A stretch of 64,000 bases of DNA from Clostridia bacterium (GTDB taxonomy: Bacteria; Bacillota; Clostridia; Lachnospirales; Cellulosilyticaceae), in contig JARBUI010000003.1 of assembly GCA_029239755.1 (NCBI GenBank), positions 293,144-357,143 of the forward strand, given 5' to 3'. Shown one piece after another: positions 56,200 to 64,000 of this stretch. A program made the translations under genes and the position numbers. Each line of letters begins with the position of its first letter. Within the stretch, counting starts at the first letter, position 1. The notes below the pieces were generated by a model. It did no database searches and was not told the DNA's origin. It saw only the letters and a program-made list of their open reading frames with translations.

Positions 56200-57156
56200 C
56201 TAGAGCTTATTCAAATACTTCCCATAACCTTCTTCTGCCATTTTCTCTTTAGGAATAAATCTTAGGGCAGCAGAATTAATACAATATCTAAGTCCGCCTT
56301 TTTCCATAGGTCCATCTTCAAATACATGACCGAGGTGAGAATCCGCATGTGTGCTCCTGATTTCTGTACGTACCATACCATGAGTTAAATCTTCTTTTTC
56401 TCTTACGTAAGCCTCATGAATAGGCTTTGAAAAAGCTGGCCATCCACATCCAGAATCAAACTTATCTCTAGATGAAAAAAGTGGCTTACCGCTTATAGTA
56501 TCAACATAAATACCTTCTTCAAACTTGTTAAAGTATTCATTGGTGTAAGGTGCTTCGGTGCCATTTTCTTGAGTCACCCTGTACTCTATATCTGTCAACT
56601 TTTTCTTTATTTCTTCCTTATCAGAAGGGCTGTTACTCCAGTGCTTCTGAATAAATGCCTCTCGTCCTGACCCTTTATAGTATAAATTATATCTAAAAGG
56701 ATTTTCTTTGTAATAATTTTGATGGTATTCTTCTGCCGGATAAAATGTTTCCATGGGCTTAACGGCTGTTACTACTCTTTTTTCAAATCTCCCGCTTACC
56801 TCCAGCTCTTTTTTATAATCCTCAGCTATTTTTCTTTGATCCTCATCATAGTAAAAGACCGCCGTTTTATAACTCTCTCCTCTATCGTGAAACTGACCAC
56901 CTTCATCTGTTGGATCAATACTCCTAAAAAAGGCATCTACTAATTCTATATAGTCAAGTTTTTCTGCGTCATAAGTAATCTGTACTGCTTCATAATGTCC
57001 TGTTGCATGGGTACATACTTCTTCATAAGTTGGATGTTTTTTATGTCCGCCTGTATACCCTGCTATAACTTTGATGACGCCCTCAAATTGATCGAATGGC
57101 TTCACCATACACCAAAAACATCCTCCTGCAAAAGCTGCTTGTTTTATTTTACTCAA
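56200..57156 (-). CDS. msrAB: Bifunctional peptide methionine sulfoxide reductase MsrA/MsrB
   Basis: It repairs both stereoisomers of oxidised methionine. The 318 residues fuse MsrA, with the catalytic Cys13 in AGGCFWC, to MsrB (about 185-318). MsrB has [10 protein letters not shown] and the catalytic [11 protein letters not shown]. There is no selenocysteine. The TTG at 57156 was chosen as start because AGAGG lies about 8 nt upstream. A GTG at 57165 lies right against that site. It follows mscS by about 20 bp on the same strand, so the two are probably cotranscribed. Confidence 0.94.
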   Translation of the reverse strand: MSKIKQAAFAGGCFWCMVKPFDQFEGVIKVIAGYTGGHKKHPTYEEVCTHATGHYEAVQITYDAEKLDYIELVDAFFRSIDPTDEGGQFHDRGESYKTAVFYYDEDQRKIAEDYKKELEVSGRFEKRVVTAVKPMETFYPAEEYHQNYYKENPFRYNLYYKGSGREAFIQKHWSNSPSDKEEIKKKLTDIEYRVTQENGTEAPYTNEYFNKFEEGIYVDTISGKPLFSSRDKFDSGCGWPAFSKPIHEAYVREKEDLTHGMVRTEIRSTHADSHLGHVFEDGPMEKGGLRYCINSAALRFIPKEKMAEEGYGKYLNKL

Positions 57157-57178
57157 TTTAATCACCTCTTCTTTAGGA

Positions 57179-58024
57179 TTACCCCAGCTGTATTCCTTTA
57201 TGCTGTTTTAGCATCTTGAGAAGTTCTTCCCATAGAATATGTTCTGTAATCCTTGCCTTCCTTGGCTCACATAAATAACGCACTGTTAAAATAATCTTGT
57301 TATCTTTGACTTCTGTATAAATAGTTGGCGTTAAATTAGTGTAATAAATTAAATAATCCTTGCCGGCTTCTTCTATTTGAGCCTGTGCTTCTTCTATTAT
57401 TTCTTTAGTCTGCTCTTCTAGAAGCTTATAAATAAGTTCTTTAGCAAGTTCCCAGTCACTATTCCTATCCATAGGAATAGTAAGTTCATTCCATATAAAT
57501 TTAAAGCCCTTCTCATAATTAGCCAGTGGAAAGCTAAAAACGTGCATGTTAGGTATATGTATGATTCTCCCTGTACTTTGCTCTCCATTTATACGGTTAC
57601 CTACCTCTAAGATGCTGAATTGAAGCAGTCTTACATCGATAACATCCCCTATTTGTCCTGAAATTTCAATGCGGTCTCCTACCTTAAAAGGACTTCCCCA
57701 CAGGATGTATAAATAGCCTATCATATTAAGCAGGATATCTCTCATAGCAATGGCAAGCCCTGCTGTAAAAAAGCCAATGAAGGATAATATTTTATCAGCT
57801 GAGCCTTGCCAAATAATGAGCAGTGAAATAGTAAAGAGTATAATAAAGATAAATTTAACTACCTTTTGCGTTGTAAACTGCTTAGCTGGGTCGTACCCTT
57901 TCCTGCGAATAATTCTCATCGTATAACGTTTCATAATATAAAGTCCTGCTAATACAGCCAGCGTATAGAAAATACGATGCAGCACTATTGTGTTTTGTAA
58001 TATATAACTTTCTATCCAATCCAA
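57179..58024 (-). CDS. MscS-family mechanosensitive channel
   Basis: A 281-residue membrane channel that opens under osmotic downshock. Three membrane segments come first. The pore-lining helix [22 protein letters not shown] follows near residues 87-108, then the beta domain with [24 protein letters not shown] and the alpha/beta tail. Position of the conserved Gly and Ala in the pore helix fits the small MscS class. It is cotranscribed with msrAB, suggesting a joint envelope-stress function, which is inferred. Confidence 0.9.
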   Translation of the reverse strand: MDWIESYILQNTIVLHRIFYTLAVLAGLYIMKRYTMRIIRRKGYDPAKQFTTQKVVKFIFIILFTISLLIIWQGSADKILSFIGFFTAGLAIAMRDILLNMIGYLYILWGSPFKVGDRIEISGQIGDVIDVRLLQFSILEVGNRINGEQSTGRIIHIPNMHVFSFPLANYEKGFKFIWNELTIPMDRNSDWELAKELIYKLLEEQTKEIIEEAQAQIEEAGKDYLIYYTNLTPTIYTEVKDNKIILTVRYLCEPRKARITEHILWEELLKMLKQHKGIQLG

Positions 58025-58188
58025 TTTATTTCTCCTCCAGTTTAATTTATAGTTTTTTATAAGTACTATTATATACTTATGTTAAACGTTTTAAAACATC
58101 ATTCATATTCATTATAAAAAATACACATACTACATATATACTAGCCTATTCATTCATGACTTACACCTATAGACAAGGAGATTAAACC

Positions 58189-58851
58189 ATGCAAAATTTA
58201 CTTGAGAAAAAAGCAAACTCTCTTTTAAGCGCCACTATGAGGGAACAACTTAAAATCATATTATCTAAACTTGACCGCGAAGTTACATTAGCCACTATTG
58301 TAGATAACGAAGATCCAAAATCTATTGAACTTAAAGATTTTGTTCTGGATGTTGCAAGTTTAAATGAGTTTATTACTACAGAAATCTATGACAGATATAA
58401 AAATCCTGATGCTGAAACTTCTCTGCATGCTGACAAGTTTCCGGTCCTTGCTTTACTTGATAGCGAAAAATACTACAGTGGCGTTAAGTATCACGGCATA
58501 CCACTTGAGCATGCACTAGGGGCCTTTGCTCTAACTTTATATAACATAGGCGGCCCAGGTACTTCTTTGGATTTAATCATGGCAGAAAAAATTATGGACG
58601 TTCGGACACCTGCTAATATTAAAGTATGTATCTCTCTCTCTTGTCCCCATTGTGCAGATGCAGTCGTTGCAGCCCAAAGACTAGCTCTCTTAAATCCTAG
58701 AGTTCAAGCTGAAATGATAGATATTGACTTATTCCCTGATATTAAAGAACAATATGATATCAGCAGCGTGCCTGCTCTTATTATTAATGATAAAAGTATT
58801 CATTTTAATGTAAAAACGCTAGATGATATGATCAATCTGCTTACACCTTAG
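58189..58851 (+). CDS. Thioredoxin-fold protein similar to the AhpF N-terminal domain
   Basis: A 220-residue protein with two thioredoxin-like folds, as in the N-terminal domain of the peroxiredoxin reductase AhpF. The first half (LSKLDREVTLATIV ... ELKDFVLDVA) lacks cysteines. The second half carries CxxC in SLSCPHCADAV near residue 155, followed by ISSVPALIINDK with the cis-Pro. The flavin reductase part of AhpF is absent. It probably shuttles electrons in peroxide or disulfide reduction, but no peroxiredoxin gene is next to it. The start has AAGGAGA upstream. Confidence 0.85.
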   Translation: MQNLLEKKANSLLSATMREQLKIILSKLDREVTLATIVDNEDPKSIELKDFVLDVASLNEFITTEIYDRYKNPDAETSLHADKFPVLALLDSEKYYSGVKYHGIPLEHALGAFALTLYNIGGPGTSLDLIMAEKIMDVRTPANIKVCISLSCPHCADAVVAAQRLALLNPRVQAEMIDIDLFPDIKEQYDISSVPALIINDKSIHFNVKTLDDMINLLTP

Positions 58852-58901
58852 CTTTCAGGCAACATGTTTTTATTTTTAATATATTATTGTAATCATTTTA
58901 T

Positions 58902-58953
58902 AATAGAAGAATATCCTAAGACTATATTATTAGTCCTAGGATATTCTTCTATT
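58902..58953. terminator. Bidirectional terminator between convergent genes
   Basis: AATAGAAGAATATCCTA (58902-58918) pairs with TAGGATATTCTTCTATT (58937-58953). T-rich stretches follow on both strands. Confidence 0.85.
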
Positions 58954-58966
58954 ATTATAGGTTCAA

Positions 58967-59944
58967 TTATAACCCCTGTGCATCTTTTCTCATACGTGCT
59001 ATATCTGCAGTATCTAATACAATATCTGCCCCCTTAATATTATCCTCTAACTGTTCTATCTTTCTTGCACCACAAAGAACATTTATATTATCTCCTTGCG
59101 AAAGGAGCCAAGCAATTACAAGATGGGTTGGTGTACATTCGTACTTTCTGCACAGATCTTGCCATCCATCTACCATGTCTACTACTTTTACAAGGTTTTC
59201 TGGCTGATACCACTTTTTGCCTGAGCGGGCACTGTTAGCCTCTGGAACATAATCCTTTGTCATCTTACCTGTTAAAAGACCCTGTTCAAGCGGTGAATAA
59301 GCCTGAAAGGTAATATGATGTTTCTTTGCAAGCGGCAAAAGTTCATTTTCTATACGTCTGTCAACAATGCTATACTTTTCTTGTATCATATCAAGCTGCC
59401 CATATTTTATATATTCTTCTATATGAAAAGGCGTTACATTCGACGCTCCTATAGCTCTAATCTTACCTTCTTTTTTGAACTCACATAAAGCTTCCATCGT
59501 TTCACTGACTGGCACCATGAAAGGTTCAGCGCTTTGCCAGTGGGTAAAGTAAATATCAATATAGTCTGTTTGAAGACGCCTTAAGCTCATCTCCACGTCA
59601 TCCTTTATAGCCTGCTTTGACACATTTTTATAGACATCTTTTCCATCTCTTGTAAAGTAGAAGCTTCCTTCTTTATCTATCCATCTTAAACCACACTTAG
59701 TAGAAATAAGCACCTTGCTCCTTCTGTCCTTGATGGCTTTACCAACTACTTCTTCACTATGCCCAAAGCCATAGACAGGCGCTGTATCAATCAAATTTAC
59801 GCCTTGACTGATAGCCTCCTGAATAGTCTTAATAGATTCACCGTCATCATTTTGCCCCCACCAAGAACCTCCTCCAATAGCCCAGGTTCCAAGTGATACC
59901 ACTGATGCATTAAGTTCTGACCTGCCAATTTGTCTATATATCAT
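58967..59944 (-). CDS. Aldo/keto reductase
   Basis: A 325-residue NADPH-dependent oxidoreductase. The TIM barrel has LGTWAIGGGSW near the N-terminus, NLIDTAPVYGFGHSEEVVGK (the catalytic Asp and Tyr), the Lys in VLISTKCGLRW, and YIDIYFTHWQS with the catalytic His. It resembles the AKR11/IolS group that includes general stress proteins. Substrate cannot be read from the sequence. It is a single gene, ended by a shared terminator with the thioredoxin-fold gene. Confidence 0.93.
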   Translation of the reverse strand: MIYRQIGRSELNASVVSLGTWAIGGGSWWGQNDDGESIKTIQEAISQGVNLIDTAPVYGFGHSEEVVGKAIKDRRSKVLISTKCGLRWIDKEGSFYFTRDGKDVYKNVSKQAIKDDVEMSLRRLQTDYIDIYFTHWQSAEPFMVPVSETMEALCEFKKEGKIRAIGASNVTPFHIEEYIKYGQLDMIQEKYSIVDRRIENELLPLAKKHHITFQAYSPLEQGLLTGKMTKDYVPEANSARSGKKWYQPENLVKVVDMVDGWQDLCRKYECTPTHLVIAWLLSQGDNINVLCGARKIEQLEDNIKGADIVLDTADIARMRKDAQGL

Positions 59945-60046
59945 ATAGTGTCTCCTTTTGTAATTGTGTCATTATTAACCTTATACTTTCTTACAGCTAT
60001 TTACTATCTCTATTATATACATATGAACATTGTTTTTAAACTATAA

Positions 60047-60142
60047 ATGTCACTATGGCTGCTGCTTATAATCGTTTCCTCACTCCTGGCTTCAAGCTCA
60101 TCATACTACCTCATCATTGACAATGTAACAGCTGGCCTATAA
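60047..60142 (+). CDS. Possible small hydrophobic peptide (31 aa)
   Basis: An ATG-to-TAA frame of 31 codons with one predicted membrane segment, SLWLLLIIVSSLLASSSS. It is less AT-rich than the flanking DNA. There is no convincing ribosome site, so it may be a chance frame or a fragment. It lies in the 250-bp gap between the aldo/keto reductase gene and the epimerase gene. Confidence 0.2.
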   Translation: MSLWLLLIIVSSLLASSSSYYLIIDNVTAGL

Positions 60143-60194
60143 TATTATATTTAAAATACTTAAAGCTTAAATTTAACGAGGGGAATGATGATAG

Positions 60195-61214
60195 ATGAAG
60201 GCATTATTAATTGGCGGAACAGGAACGATCAGCCTGGCAATTTCTAAATTATTGATTAAACTTGGCTGGGAGCTCTATTTACTTAATCGTGGTAATCGCC
60301 AGAAAGACATTCAAGATGATAAGGTAAAATTTATTACATGTGATATTAATAATGAAGAAGAAGTACTAAAGTTATTAGATGGAATCCATTTTGATGTTAT
60401 AGCGGATTTTATTGCATTTGTCCCTGAGCAATTAGAGCGGGACTATCGATTATTTAAAGGTAAAACAAGGCAATTCATTTTTATCAGTTCAGCTTCTGCC
60501 TATCAAAAACCGTTATCTGATCATAGAATTACAGAAGGTACTCCGCTTTCTAATCCTTATTGGGAGTACTCCCGAAATAAAATTGCTTGTGAAGATTATC
60601 TTATGAAAATGTACCGTGAAAATGGATTTCCAGTTACCATTGTGAGACCCAGTCACACCTATGGTGACCGTTCTATTCCCTTAGGCGTACAAGGTAAAAA
60701 AGGAAGTTGGCAGGTAGCAAAACGCATGTTAGAAGGGAAGCCAGTGATTATTCATGGTGATGGAACCTCCTTATGGACTATGACTCATAACAGTGACTTT
60801 GCAAAAGGGTTTGTAGGGCTAATGGGAAATGTCCATGCCATTGGGGAAACAGTTCAAATTACTTCAGATGAAACGTTAACCTGGAACCAAATCTATCAAA
60901 CGATTGCTGATGCTTTAGGCGTAAAACTCAATGCCTATTATGTTTCCTCTTCATTTTTAGATGCATGCAGTGATCAAGATTTTAAAGGAGGCCTCATAGG
61001 AGATAAGGCTAATTCTGTTGTATTTGATAATACCAAATTAAAACGTTTAGTTCCAGGTTTTACAGCAACTACACGATTCGATCAAGGTATCAGACAAACA
61101 GTTAAATACATTCTTGAACATCCAGAATATCAAACTTTGGATGAAGAATTCGATAAATGGTGTGACAAAGTAATATCTGTACTGAATCATGCAATCGATG
61201 AAATAAAAGAGTAA
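60195..61214 (+). CDS. NAD-dependent epimerase/dehydratase family protein (extended SDR)
   Basis: A 339-residue protein. The N-terminal Rossmann fold has LLIGGTGTISLAIS (GxxGxxx) and FDVIADFIAF. The usual YxxxK of the extended SDR catalytic site appears as YSRNK near residue 130, after SSASAYQKP. The C-terminal part has TRFDQGIRQTVKYI. It resembles the CSP41-like or RNA-associated epimerase group as much as sugar epimerases, so the substrate is unknown. The start has GAGGGGAATG upstream. The HAD gene follows by 71 bp. Confidence 0.9.
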   Translation: MKALLIGGTGTISLAISKLLIKLGWELYLLNRGNRQKDIQDDKVKFITCDINNEEEVLKLLDGIHFDVIADFIAFVPEQLERDYRLFKGKTRQFIFISSASAYQKPLSDHRITEGTPLSNPYWEYSRNKIACEDYLMKMYRENGFPVTIVRPSHTYGDRSIPLGVQGKKGSWQVAKRMLEGKPVIIHGDGTSLWTMTHNSDFAKGFVGLMGNVHAIGETVQITSDETLTWNQIYQTIADALGVKLNAYYVSSSFLDACSDQDFKGGLIGDKANSVVFDNTKLKRLVPGFTATTRFDQGIRQTVKYILEHPEYQTLDEEFDKWCDKVISVLNHAIDEIKE

Positions 61215-61285
61215 TAAACAAACGATATCATTTCTTTGAAGGCTAAATATCCTAAAAATTTAACAACTATATAAGGAGCTATATA

Positions 61286-61993
61286 ATGCAATATGAGATT
61301 ATAATATTTGATGCCGATGAAACCCTATTTGATTTTAACAAATCTGAAAGTGAAGCCTTCAAAAATACTATGCTTGAATTTAATATAGCATATGATGAAG
61401 CCTATCATCTGAAAATCTATCATGAAATCAATAGAGCTATATGGAAGGAATTTGAGAAGAGGCTGATTACTCAGGAACAACTAAAAGTTGAAAGGTTTAA
61501 AAGGCTATCGGATCACTTAAATATTAAATTTAATGAGGCAGAATTTGCAAAGTTATATATGAAGCATCTATCTCAAGCATCCTTTTTATATGATGAAAGC
61601 ATTGACCTTATTGAAAGTCTGCATAAAGAGTATAGGCTTATTATCATCACTAATGGTCTAACAGACGTTCAGGATAATAGAATAAGAAAATCTATTATAG
61701 GAAAATTCTTTGAAGATATAGTCATATCCGAAGAGGTTGGTCTATCAAAGCCTGATCCAAAAATATTTGAACATGCCCTAAGCAACATAAATCATACTGA
61801 TAAAAGCAAAGTATTAATGGTAGGTGATAGCTTAACCTCCGACATACAGGGCGGCATTAATTTTAGTATAAATACCTGTTGGTTTAACCCTAATAAAATC
61901 ATGAATAACACAGGAATAACCCCTACTTATGAAATTTCTGCCTTGACGGAGCTTAAGGATATACTTAAAAATCCTATATTGGATAATAAATAA
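61286..61993 (+). CDS. YjjG-type HAD pyrimidine 5'-nucleotidase
   Basis: A 235-residue HAD hydrolase similar to YjjG/YfnB. Motif I is IIFDADETLFDFNKSE, motif II is IITNGLTDVQ, and motifs III-IV are VGLSKPDPKIFEHAL and VLMVGDSLTSDIQGG. Such enzymes dephosphorylate non-canonical pyrimidine nucleotides and guard the nucleotide pool. The assignment rests on the YjjG-specific DADETLFDF and TNGL motifs. The start has AAGGAGC upstream. A terminator follows at 62045. Confidence 0.9.
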   Translation: MQYEIIIFDADETLFDFNKSESEAFKNTMLEFNIAYDEAYHLKIYHEINRAIWKEFEKRLITQEQLKVERFKRLSDHLNIKFNEAEFAKLYMKHLSQASFLYDESIDLIESLHKEYRLIIITNGLTDVQDNRIRKSIIGKFFEDIVISEEVGLSKPDPKIFEHALSNINHTDKSKVLMVGDSLTSDIQGGINFSINTCWFNPNKIMNNTGITPTYEISALTELKDILKNPILDNK

Positions 61994-62044
61994 TCATGCT
62001 TACAGTTTAGTAAATCTATTGAAGTGACATATATAATTTATTGC

Positions 62045-62092
62045 AAAAGGCTATACCCTTTGTTTCCAATGGATGTAGCCTTTTTTCATTCT
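62045..62092 (+). terminator. Rho-independent terminator after the HAD gene
   Basis: AAAAGGCTA (62045-62053) pairs with TAGCCTTTT (62076-62084), followed by T. Confidence 0.82.
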
Positions 62093-62188
62093 ATTAGATT
62101 TGATATAATTTAGATGTTGACGTCGCAAGCTCTAGAAATAACTTAAAACTATCTGGAACTACCTATAATCCCTATTACTAATCCCAAT

Positions 62189-62335
62189 TTATCTCACTTT
62201 CTCCATTGGAGTTACTTTAGTGAAATCCGAATCCCATGCTAAAACTATTCTTTTAATAAATTCATATGGTAAGTTCTGTTCTTCTTCTGCTAACATATCT
62301 GCTAATTCTACTATTTGTTGTGCTACTGCTGACAT
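62189..62335 (-). CDS. Short antitoxin-like protein (48 aa), no partner
   Basis: A 48-residue frame starting MSAVAQQIVELADMLAEEEQ and continuing with FIKRIVLAWDSDFTKVTP. It looks like the small dimerisation or antitoxin proteins that often end in LAWDPDFTKLTP. The ATG at 62335 has GAGG upstream (TGAGGCACGAAC). No toxin gene lies beside it and the C-terminal tail seems short, so it may be an orphan or remnant. This resemblance is from memory of the pattern and needs a search. Confidence 0.55.
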   Translation of the reverse strand: MSAVAQQIVELADMLAEEEQNLPYEFIKRIVLAWDSDFTKVTPMEKVR

Positions 62336-62574
62336 GTTCGTGCCTCATCTTTATTTATAAATAGCTCCTCTTGAACCAACTTCTACTATATACAATACTA
62401 TATTATATGCCTCAATAGTACAAGTGACTTGAACCTAGCAATATCAATGATTTATAAAAACCCTCATTTATTTATGGTACGGTTCACCGTATTGCTGTAA
62501 CTCCGGTTTTTTTAATAAGATTACTGTAATAATATCATTTCAACATATATCGCCAGAACCGTCCCTTTGGCTAC

Positions 62575-64000
62575 CTACAAAATCTCTTTATTAAAATGTC
62601 CTCTTGTGTCTGTTTCCTGATTAAAGACAGCATTATCCACTCTGCCATTTAATTTGCTTAAGGCCTTATTAATGGCTTTCACAACCTGTTCTTTTGATTC
62701 AACTGTGAAGTTTAATCTAAATGCCTCGATTCCTTTGATGTTTTGCATTTCATCTAAAAGATTAAGCGTCTTCCCATTAAGGATAGTCGTTGTACAATCA
62801 TCATGAGCAATAATAGGAAACGTTCCGTGCTCATCTTTTAACTCATAGGTCTTCGTTCTGCAAATACCGCATTGATCCATTTTTTTCAGCGGACAATATT
62901 TTGTAAACATCAAAGGAGCCTTACCATATACAATCATTTCTAGTGCAGGATAGCCATCATTTTCTTCATAATAGGCATTCATTAAATCTTCAATTTGGCT
63001 CTTATTCAATTCGTAAGATAAAGTGACTCGTTTTGCACCTAATTTATATAATTCATAGCAACTAGTAGCATTAACAACATTTAGAGAATAGTCCGTAACA
63101 AAAGGATTAGTTTCTCTGTAGTGATAAATTCCACCATATCCTCCGATTAGTAGCTGGCCTTCTTTTTCTTTATAATCATTCTGATTTCTTCTAACAACAT
63201 TTTCAAAATAGATTTCCTTAATACCACAGCTCATGCAAGCATCATACTGTTCCTTAGTTGTTACAGTAGCTGTAAGGTATGGTTCTTGAGGAGCAAAGCT
63301 TATTTTTTCTTTTGCTTTGAGGCCCTTGGTTCTTTTCTTTTGGCTGTTAAGCTTTAAGTCATATAAGCCCTGTACAATATCTCTTCTTGCTGCATTTAAC
63401 AGTTTAGCTGGAATAAATGCTCCACTTTCCTCAAAATCTACAGATTTAAGTTCGAAGATCGTATCATTTAATCTTGAAAATTGCTTGATGACCTGCTCTT
63501 TTGTTGTTGGATTATTAATTGCTTCGCCTAGTATTTCCTCGCTTTCATATAAATAATTAAAGCCTAAGCCCTCAGCATCTATGATAAGTTTTGAATCTGG
63601 ATAGGCATACACTCTAATATCTAGGTTAAAACGCTTAAATTCTTTTTCCAATGATGATTCTAACGCTTTGTAATAGAAATAATCCTTCGATATATAGACT
63701 AAATCACCCTTAGACAACTTTTCTTTGATTTTGATATAGCAGATATCATCTGCTTTGCTCTTTAAATTGCCATCTTTATCGTACAGTTTTACAACAGTTA
63801 AATTAACATCCTCATTATTATGACTTATTCTGATGATATCGTTTTGATTTAAAGTACGTGTCAGTGTTATTTCGTACATGTCTTTAAGAGTCTTGCTAAT
63901 TCTGCCAATTTCATAACCAAAGTTATTAGGTCTTAAGATGTTTGTAATATCTTTCTTATCTTCGTGAAACAAATATCCTTTAGTAAATGTTCTATTGAAT
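62575..64000 (-). CDS. U32-family peptidase, C-terminal part (gene runs past the right edge)
   Basis: The frame is open to base 63999, so the N-terminal U32 domain lies outside the window. The visible 475 codons begin FNRTFTKGYLF, typical of the collagenase-like U32 group, followed by a DUF3656-type middle part with NNFGYEIGRI. A second U32 barrel has LTATVTTKEQYDACMSCGIKEIYF and the cluster of cysteines CPLKKMDQCGIC. Members of this architecture are linked to RNA hydroxylation (RlhA) as well as to peptidase activity, so the substrate is uncertain. Confidence 0.9.
   Translation of the reverse strand, partial: FNRTFTKGYLFHEDKKDITNILRPNNFGYEIGRISKTLKDMYEITLTRTLNQNDIIRISHNNEDVNLTVVKLYDKDGNLKSKADDICYIKIKEKLSKGDLVYISKDYFYYKALESSLEKEFKRFNLDIRVYAYPDSKLIIDAEGLGFNYLYESEEILGEAINNPTTKEQVIKQFSRLNDTIFELKSVDFEESGAFIPAKLLNAARRDIVQGLYDLKLNSQKKRTKGLKAKEKISFAPQEPYLTATVTTKEQYDACMSCGIKEIYFENVVRRNQNDYKEKEGQLLIGGYGGIYHYRETNPFVTDYSLNVVNATSCYELYKLGAKRVTLSYELNKSQIEDLMNAYYEENDGYPALEMIVYGKAPLMFTKYCPLKKMDQCGICRTKTYELKDEHGTFPIIAHDDCTTTILNGKTLNLLDEMQNIKGIEAFRLNFTVESKEQVVKAINKALSKLNGRVDNAVFNQETDTRGHFNKEIL

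Noticed and set aside
62450..62574. A non-coding RNA or mobile repeat after the U32 gene
   Set aside because: TACGGTTCACCGTA and a T run can fold, but no known RNA family or paired repeat end could be recognised.

Overview
The window is a low-GC, AT-rich chromosomal segment from an anaerobic, spore-forming member of the Clostridia (Firmicutes). Evidence for this: sporulation and germination genes (spoVG, cwlD, a GerMN lipoprotein), pyruvate formate-lyase with its radical activase, a ferredoxin-nitroreductase fusion, strong AGGAGG-type ribosome sites, T-box and TPP leaders, and the Bacillus/Clostridium gene order purR-spoVG-glmU-prs-pth-mfd. No rRNA, tRNA or CRISPR array was seen. Species cannot be fixed from sequence reading alone.

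Region 1 (1-14.2 kb, all but one gene on the minus strand) is the conserved purR...spoVG-glmU-prs...pth-mfd block, with glgC-glgD inserted after purR and five unrelated small genes between prs and pth. Region 2 (14.5-19.6 kb, plus strand) carries murC, a cluster of five DnaA-box-like sites, a DnaD-domain protein, the DnaC-type helicase loader and a MocR regulator. Region 3 (19.6-31.1 kb) holds cwlD, a GH18 spore-type glycosidase, a BI-1 membrane protein, purA, a CBS-domain pyrophosphatase, a DUF1858 protein and the operon thiC-thiM-thiE-HAD-thiD under a TPP riboswitch. purR and purA both carry paired PurBox operators with identical spacing, so PurR probably controls itself and purA.

Region 4 (31.34-46.07 kb) is an accessory island of about 14.7 kb. 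It lies between a 3'-terminal fragment of mecA (31.15-31.34 kb) and the complete mecA (46.15-46.84 kb); the two copies share about 190 bp. It encodes three AgrC-like GHKL kinases (one truncated), one intact and one almost wholly deleted LytTR response regulator, a lipoprotein, BspA-type leucine-rich-repeat proteins (one with S-layer-homology domains), a broken clostripain-type protease and a DUF805 membrane protein. Four promoters in the island carry the same LytTR-type operator: two direct repeats with a 21-bp period placed 29-31 bp upstream of the -10 box. The simplest reading is a self-contained two-component regulon for cell-surface and secreted products that has been duplicated and is now decaying. 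No AgrB or AgrD was found, so its signal is unknown.

Region 5 (46.1-64 kb) returns to core metabolism: mecA, pflB-pflA, a MerR/coiled-coil regulator, a YARHG protein, leuA behind a leucine T-box leader with two antiterminator/terminator modules, a Cdd1-like protein, a PTS IIC-like permease, mscS-msrAB, a thioredoxin-fold protein, an aldo/keto reductase, an SDR epimerase, a HAD nucleotidase and the 3' part of a U32 peptidase gene that runs off the right edge. mfd runs off the left edge.
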